Below, one piece after another: positions 5,303 through 8,458 of a DNA stretch of 8,458 nt; position 1 is the first letter of the stretch, and each line of letters opens with the position of its first letter. This stretch comes from an uncultured Muribaculaceae bacterium (GTDB lineage Bacteria > Bacteroidota > Bacteroidia > Bacteroidales > Muribaculaceae). Position numbers and translations under genes: made by a program. The notes beneath the pieces were generated by a model. The model made no database searches. It saw nothing but the letters and a program-made list of their open reading frames with translations, and had not been told where the DNA came from. The stretch lies in NCBI GenBank assembly GCA_910584905.1, contig CAJUCQ010000010.1, positions 1-8,458 of the forward strand, written 5' to 3'.

Positions 5303-6547
5303 ATGGAGAACAAAACATTTCGCAAAACACTGGCCGAGCGCCTCGGTCGCACGGCAAAAGACACCGACGCGCTCATAGGCGCCCTGACCATGTTGCTTGC
5401 CGAAAACGCCACAGCGCTCAAGGCATTCGCCATCCCCGGATTCGGAACATTCGTCCCGGAAAAGCATGATGAAAAAATCGTCAACGACCTCTCGACGGGC
5501 CATCGCATACTTTTGCCTCCGGAAATAACTCTCGAGTTTTTCCCGGGAAGCGCCTTCAGAAAGAAAATCGCCGCCGACACCCCTATGCGAGATCCCGGCG
5601 CGACTCCTGCAGGCGGCATCATGACGTTGCCGGCCGCCGCCGACGCACTTGCATCAATCAACGCTATCGGACGAGACAGCGCCGAAAAATTTCTCAAGGA
5701 ATTCTTCGCGCTGATTGAAGAAGAGTGCGCGCTCAACGGGCATGCCTCCGTAAAAGGATTCGGCGAATTCACCGGCGTACTCTTCCGGCCCGACCAATCG
5801 CTTGCCGAGGAGGTGAACCAGCCGTTTGCGATGTTTGCCCCCGTAGAACTCGATGATTCCATATCCGAAAGCGATTTCGATGGGGTGAATCCCGGCGACG
5901 AGACCCCCGAGATGACAGAGGAGCCTCAAGAGATCGAAACCAATGACCCGGAGGACACTGCGCAGGCCCCGCAAACACCCGAACAATCCGAACCTACGGG
6001 CGCGGAGGCCGCCCTACTCTCCCAAACGCCTGATGGCTCAGACGACGAAACCGCGGCGGGCCGCCATGAACCGACAATGCCCGAGCACAACCACTCTTCC
6101 GGCCGCAAGACTGTAATCACGGCCATTGTCGCAATATCATTGCTGATGTTCATAGCCGGCTTTCTTTCGGGACGCTATTCTACCCCAAAGGAAACCCGCG
6201 AAATCATACGCCTCGACACCATCGTGAAAACAGTTCACGACACCGTCTTCCTTAAAGAGCAAGCGCAACAAGACAAGACGAAACCCGCCGTCGAACCGAT
6301 TTACGACACCGTCACGCCAACGCGCTATCTGGCATCAATGGCCCGACAGTATTACGGACGCATGGAATATTGGGTATATATATACAAGGCCAACGAAGAA
6401 AAGCTCGGCAATCCCGACAAAATCAGACCGGGCACAAGAGTGAAAATCCCTTCGTTCAAAGATTACGCCACATCTCCGAGTGACTCCGTAAACCTGACAC
6501 GAGCCCGGCTCATGGCAGAAGAGATATACGGGCGATATAGGAAATAG
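5303..6547 (+). CDS. Tandem HU-like DNA-binding protein with TM helix and LysM-like domain
   Basis: The gene encodes a 414-residue protein. Residues 1-90 are HU/IHF-like: TLAERLGRT start, GFGTF at 46-50, and a TGHRILLPP...LEFFPGSAFRKK arm and strand region. Residues about 105-180 repeat the plan in reduced form (LAS.NAI..., GFGEF at 152-156, then LFRPDQSLAEEVN), with a much shorter arm. An acidic, Pro/Glu-rich linker (181-265) leads to one transmembrane helix (about 270-290, TAIVAISLLMFIAGF). Beyond it are a DTIVKTVHDTVF motif and a LysM-like domain at about 336-384 (RYLASMARQYYG..., KIRPGTRVKIP), then a basic tail. The predicted topology puts the HU domains in the cytoplasm and the LysM-like domain in the periplasm, where it could bind peptidoglycan. 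HU-like proteins fused to envelope domains occur in Bacteroidota (HU-CCDC81-like group). It starts 2 nt after the glycosyltransferase stop (TAATAATG). Confidence 0.9.
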   Translation: MENKTFRKTLAERLGRTAKDTDALIGALTMLLAENATALKAFAIPGFGTFVPEKHDEKIVNDLSTGHRILLPPEITLEFFPGSAFRKKIAADTPMRDPGATPAGGIMTLPAAADALASINAIGRDSAEKFLKEFFALIEEECALNGHASVKGFGEFTGVLFRPDQSLAEEVNQPFAMFAPVELDDSISESDFDGVNPGDETPEMTEEPQEIETNDPEDTAQAPQTPEQSEPTGAEAALLSQTPDGSDDETAAGRHEPTMPEHNHSSGRKTVITAIVAISLLMFIAGFLSGRYSTPKETREIIRLDTIVKTVHDTVFLKEQAQQDKTKPAVEPIYDTVTPTRYLASMARQYYGRMEYWVYIYKANEEKLGNPDKIRPGTRVKIPSFKDYATSPSDSVNLTRARLMAEEIYGRYRK

Positions 6548-6549
6548 GG

Positions 6550-6581
6550 CTTGCAAATACCAAAAAAAAAGCGTAACTTTG
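6550..6581 (+). promoter_or_regulatory. Promoter of tRNA-Arg
   Basis: CTTG at 6550-6553, a 20-nt spacer containing an A9 tract (6562-6570), and TAACTTTG at 6574-6581 fit the Bacteroidota consensus. Transcription would start near 6588, 15 nt upstream of the mature tRNA. It lies directly after the HU-like gene's stop. GCGTAACTTTGCAC here is identical to the tRNA-Ser promoter. Confidence 0.85.
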
Positions 6582-6602
6582 CACCCGATAAAATCACCAA
6601 GG

Positions 6603-6676
6603 GGTTCGGTAGCTCAACTGGATAGAGCATCTGCCTTCTAAGCAGACGGTTTCGGGTTCGAGTCCCGACCGAATCA
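6603..6676 (+). tRNA. tRNA-Arg, anticodon UCU
   Basis: This is a 74-nt cloverleaf. The acceptor stem GGTTCGG (6603-6609) pairs with CCGAATC (6669-6675, one G-T pair), and the discriminator is A (6676). The D arm contains AGCTCAACTGGATAGAGC. The anticodon stem-loop is TCTGC-CTTCTAA-GCAGA, with anticodon TCT at 6637-6639, reading AGA and AGG. The T arm is TCGGG-TTCGAGT-CCCGA. CCA is not encoded. Confidence 0.97.
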
Positions 6677-6688
6677 CACACACAACAC

Positions 6689-6743
6689 AAATCACGTATA
6701 AATCGTTTGTAAGACGGCGATTAATACGTGATTTGACGTTTTT
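6689..6743 (+). terminator. Intrinsic terminator of tRNA-Arg
   Basis: AAATCACGTAT (6689-6699) pairs perfectly with ATACGTGATTT (6724-6734). After one mismatch, five more inner pairs (AATCG/CGATT) lengthen the stem. GACG and a T5 run (6739-6743) follow. It ends the tRNA transcript and probably also any readthrough from the upstream HU-like gene. Confidence 0.85.
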
Positions 6744-6852
6744 GGGCCGGTATGTAATTTTCCAACAGGTATCGGTAGCGTTTATATATTGATGTCCGGG
6801 CGTGTCAACGCATTTATATTCCGTGAGGCCTGCACTTCTCGATTATTTTTTG

Positions 6853-6860
6853 TATCTTCG
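6853..6860 (+). promoter_or_regulatory. Candidate promoter -7 for the zinc-ribbon/DJ-1/YciI cluster
   Basis: TATCTTCG at 6853-6860 differs by one base from TAnnTTTG; no clear TTTG is found at the -33 distance. It would give a leader of about 125 nt containing the direct repeat at 6869-6910. In the 6744-6992 gap I see no gene, only this candidate, the direct repeat and an AT-rich stretch just before the ATG. Confidence 0.4.
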
Positions 6861-6868
6861 CATTGCAG

Positions 6869-6910
6869 CGCCTTGTGACAGTCAACAACCGGGCGAAAAC
6901 GCCTTGTGAC
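6869..6910 (+). repeat. 11-bp direct repeat in the leader region
   Basis: CGCCTTGTGAC occurs exactly at 6869-6879 and 6900-6910, start to start 31 bp, about three helical turns. The first copy is followed by AGTCAACAA, which nearly complements its own TTGTGAC half (one bulge). This arrangement could be a pair of operator sites or an RNA structure in the leader. No known regulator site is recognised. Confidence 0.5.
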
Positions 6911-6992
6911 TGACATAATATCAAATAAATACTCTCATACGGCGACGCAAGACCTTTAAATAAATATTTTCAAACAGTATAAAACACGACGA

Positions 6993-7262
6993 ATGGATAT
7001 GAAATTTTGTCAGAGCTGCGGAATGCCGCTCACAAATGAAGTATTCGGCACGAATGTCGACGGCTCACCAAACGAGGATTACTGCATTTACTGCTACAAA
7101 GACGGCAAGTTCACGCAGGACATGACCATGGAGCAGATGATTGAGCACTGCTCACAGTTTACTGACGAGATAAACAAAAACTCCGGTCAGAATCTCACTG
7201 TCGAACAAATGAAGGAGCAGATGCGGCGGTTCTTCCCGCAACTCAAACGTTGGAAAAAGTAA
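6993..7262 (+). CDS. Small putative zinc-ribbon protein
   Basis: The gene encodes an 89-residue cytoplasmic protein of the putative zinc-ribbon family (zinc_ribbon_2 type). The N-terminal half holds two CxxC knuckles, CQSCGMPL (C6, C9) and CIYCYKDG (C31, C34), suited to binding one zinc ion. The family-typical GT..DGS.NEDYC segment lies between them. The rest (MTMEQMIEHCSQF..., ending in RRFFPQLKRWKK) is helical and basic at the end. Proteins of this family often occur near, or fused to, small enzymes and regulators in stress clusters; their molecular role is not known. The ATG at 6993 is taken, but the Met at residue 3 would leave the family core intact and could be the true start. The DJ-1-like gene begins 9 nt after the stop, so they are probably one operon. 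Confidence 0.9.
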   Translation: MDMKFCQSCGMPLTNEVFGTNVDGSPNEDYCIYCYKDGKFTQDMTMEQMIEHCSQFTDEINKNSGQNLTVEQMKEQMRRFFPQLKRWKK

Positions 7263-7271
7263 CAGTCGATT

Positions 7272-7883
7272 ATGAGTAACGAAGTTCTATATATACTCCT
7301 GCCGGACTATGCGGCGCATGAGGCTGTGTATCTTTCGCAGGCTATTGCCTCCGATGAATATGCGATGAAGGAAAATCCGAAGTATGTCAATAAGGCGGTT
7401 GCCCCGACATTGGAGCCGGTGAAATCAATCGGCGGGTTTCGCACAATGCCGGATTATTCGTTTGATACGATGCCCGATGATTATGCTGTGCTGGTGCTGA
7501 TTGGTGGTTTCGGGTGGAGTACGCCTGTTGCTGAACGGGTTGTGCCAATTGTCGAAAAAGCTGTTGAGACCGGGAAGATTGTCGGTGCGATATGCAATGC
7601 AGCATCTTTTATGGCAAAGCATGGTTTCCTCAATGCGGTGAAACATACCGGCAATGGCTTGGAGCAACTGAAACGTTGGGGTGGAGAGAACTACACCAAT
7701 CCCGACGGGTATATCCACGCGCAAGCAGTAAGCGCCGGCAGCATGGTGACTGCCAACGGTTCTGCAACCCTTGAATTTGCAAAAGAGTTACTTACGTTGC
7801 TCGAAAACGATACGCCGGAACGAATCGAAATGTACTATCAGTTTAACAAGCAAGGGTTCTGCAAGCTTTTCCCGATTGAATAA
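7272..7883 (+). CDS. DJ-1/PfpI-family protein (type 1 glutamine amidotransferase-like)
   Basis: The gene encodes a 203-residue cytoplasmic protein of the DJ-1/ThiJ/PfpI superfamily. The Rossmann-like core opens with VLYILLPDYAAHEAVYL, where E17 matches the conserved glutamate that activates the cysteine in DJ-1. The nucleophile elbow is GAICNAASFMA, with the reactive cysteine at C108. The VLVLIGGFGW strand-turn at 73-82 and TANGSATLEFAKELL at 160-174 (conserved TAnG...fa motif) complete the fold. The family includes glyoxalases, deglycase candidates, chaperones and peptidases. This member is closest in look to the uncharacterised group annotated as glutamine amidotransferase-like, so the reaction is not assigned. 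Residues 175-203 add a C-terminal helical tail. The gene lies 9 nt after the zinc-ribbon gene and 82 nt before the YciI gene. A role in reactive carbonyl or oxidative stress is inference. Confidence 0.93.
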   Translation: MSNEVLYILLPDYAAHEAVYLSQAIASDEYAMKENPKYVNKAVAPTLEPVKSIGGFRTMPDYSFDTMPDDYAVLVLIGGFGWSTPVAERVVPIVEKAVETGKIVGAICNAASFMAKHGFLNAVKHTGNGLEQLKRWGGENYTNPDGYIHAQAVSAGSMVTANGSATLEFAKELLTLLENDTPERIEMYYQFNKQGFCKLFPIE

Positions 7884-7965
7884 AGACAGCCATTGCCACA
7901 GGTTACCCTGAAGCCTTAAATAGTGCCATTTCAAGAAAACTATCCTCTCAAACAATCATATCATT

Positions 7966-8256
7966 ATGTTTATCGCAATACTTACATATAAAAAGCCGTT
8001 GAGCGAGGTTGACAAGTTTCTCGCCGCGCATCGCGAATATCTCGCCGAACACTATGCGGCCGGCGATTTCATCGTATCCGGCCCGCAGACACCCCGCATT
8101 GGCGGCGTGATAATGATAAAGGCTGACAATCGTGCGGCTGTAGACTTCATCATTGCGCAAGATCCGTTTAACATCAACGAAATCGCCGACTATCAGATTG
8201 TGGAGTTTACTCCGACAATGTTTGTAGAATCGAGCCGTTCCAACATACTAAAATAA
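7966..8256 (+). CDS. YciI-like (YCII domain) protein
   Basis: The gene encodes a 96-residue cytoplasmic single-domain protein of the YCII family, which has a dimeric ferredoxin-like alpha/beta-barrel fold. The family markers are visible: an opening strand MFIAILTYKKPL, the AHREYLAEHYAAGDFIVSGPQ segment with H22, GGVIMIKA, and the QDPF motif with D66. H22 and D66 correspond to the conserved His-Asp pair proposed to be catalytic in YciI proteins; the substrate is unknown. Length is normal. The intergenic space of 82 nt before it contains neither a clear promoter nor a terminator, so it is probably transcribed with the DJ-1-like and zinc-ribbon genes. A membrane protein gene begins 11 nt after the stop. 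Confidence 0.92.
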   Translation: MFIAILTYKKPLSEVDKFLAAHREYLAEHYAAGDFIVSGPQTPRIGGVIMIKADNRAAVDFIIAQDPFNINEIADYQIVEFTPTMFVESSRSNILK

Positions 8257-8267
8257 GTATTATACTG

Positions 8268-8458
8268 ATGGTTAATAAAAGAGCTATAATTATTTGGCTG
8301 GCAATCACAATCCTTGTGATGTTAGCATTGCCTTTTGCCGTTGCCCAGCTTGCGTCTGAATGTTCCGGAATGGCACTGTGCATGATACTTTTCTTGATTG
8401 TGAATCCTATTTATTCTGCGATTCTTGGTTATCGCTGCGGGAAAGACATAAAGAAAAT
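8268..8458 (+). CDS. Small membrane protein, start only (cut by window end)
   Basis: An open frame begins with ATG at 8268 and runs without a stop to the window edge (63 complete codons seen). The visible part starts MVNKRAIIIWLAITILVML and has two hydrophobic segments (about residues 6-27 and 35-54). The first follows a basic start, so it could be a membrane anchor or an uncleaved signal. The short loop between them holds C31 (SEC) and the second segment begins with C38, and the visible end GYRCGKDIKK is basic. I do not recognise the family. It lies 11 nt after the YciI-like gene, suggesting the same operon. Confidence 0.7.
   Translation, partial: MVNKRAIIIWLAITILVMLALPFAVAQLASECSGMALCMILFLIVNPIYSAILGYRCGKDIKK

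Noticed and set aside
6463..6690. A 75-codon minus-strand open frame with CDSVGTRTRNRLLRRQ
   Set aside because: It is the antisense of tRNA-Arg and the end of the HU-like gene, not a real protein.
1..8458. CRISPR arrays, insertion sequences, phage or conjugation genes
   Set aside because: No regularly spaced repeats, transposase motifs or integrase motifs were seen. The only exact longer repeat is the 11-bp pair at 6869-6910, plus the shared promoter sequence.

Overview
The window looks like ordinary chromosome from a Bacteroidota member of the order Bacteroidales. A Muribaculaceae-like gut genome is my best guess, but it is not proven. The evidence is: several promoters of the Bacteroides type (TTTG or TTG, about 18-20 nt, then TAnnTTTG); AU-rich start regions without clear Shine-Dalgarno sequences; tRNA genes that do not encode CCA; a DUF3127 protein; and a membrane-anchored HU-like/LysM-like protein of a kind seen in this phylum. 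I see no insertion sequence, integrase, phage gene or CRISPR array.

Layout. (1) Positions 1-235 are an AT-rich control region with palindromes, a promoter and a terminator-like leader hairpin. It drives a two-gene operon: a six-helix membrane protein and an overlapping small winged-helix regulator (236-1140). (2) A tRNA-Ser(GGA) on the minus strand (1288-1375) has its own promoter and terminator, followed by a minus-strand HAD phosphatase gene (1543-2247). (3) Overlapping divergent promoters (2284-2337) separate the phosphatase from a plus-strand pair: a DUF3127 protein with an SSB-like acidic C-terminal tip, and the archaeal/eukaryotic-type prolyl-tRNA synthetase proS (2389-4255). (4) A strong terminator hairpin sits directly against the start of a two-helix GT2 glycosyltransferase (4338-5300). 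Two bases later comes a protein combining tandem HU-like domains, one transmembrane helix and a LysM-like domain (5303-6547), which could link DNA to the cell wall. (5) tRNA-Arg(UCU) follows (6603-6676), with its own promoter and terminator. (6) A control region with a direct repeat precedes a small plus-strand cluster: zinc-ribbon protein, DJ-1/PfpI protein, YciI-like protein and the start of a membrane protein cut by the window end (6993-8458). It may be a stress or detoxification unit.

The most interesting points are the possible chromosome-to-peptidoglycan tether encoded with a lipid-linked-sugar glycosyltransferase, the SSB-like tail on the DUF3127 protein, two terminator-like hairpins placed in gene leaders, and an extended promoter sequence (A-tract plus GCGTAACTTTG) shared by both tRNA genes and the DUF3127-proS operon. 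I did not find a clearly new multi-gene system. Most genes belong to recognisable families.
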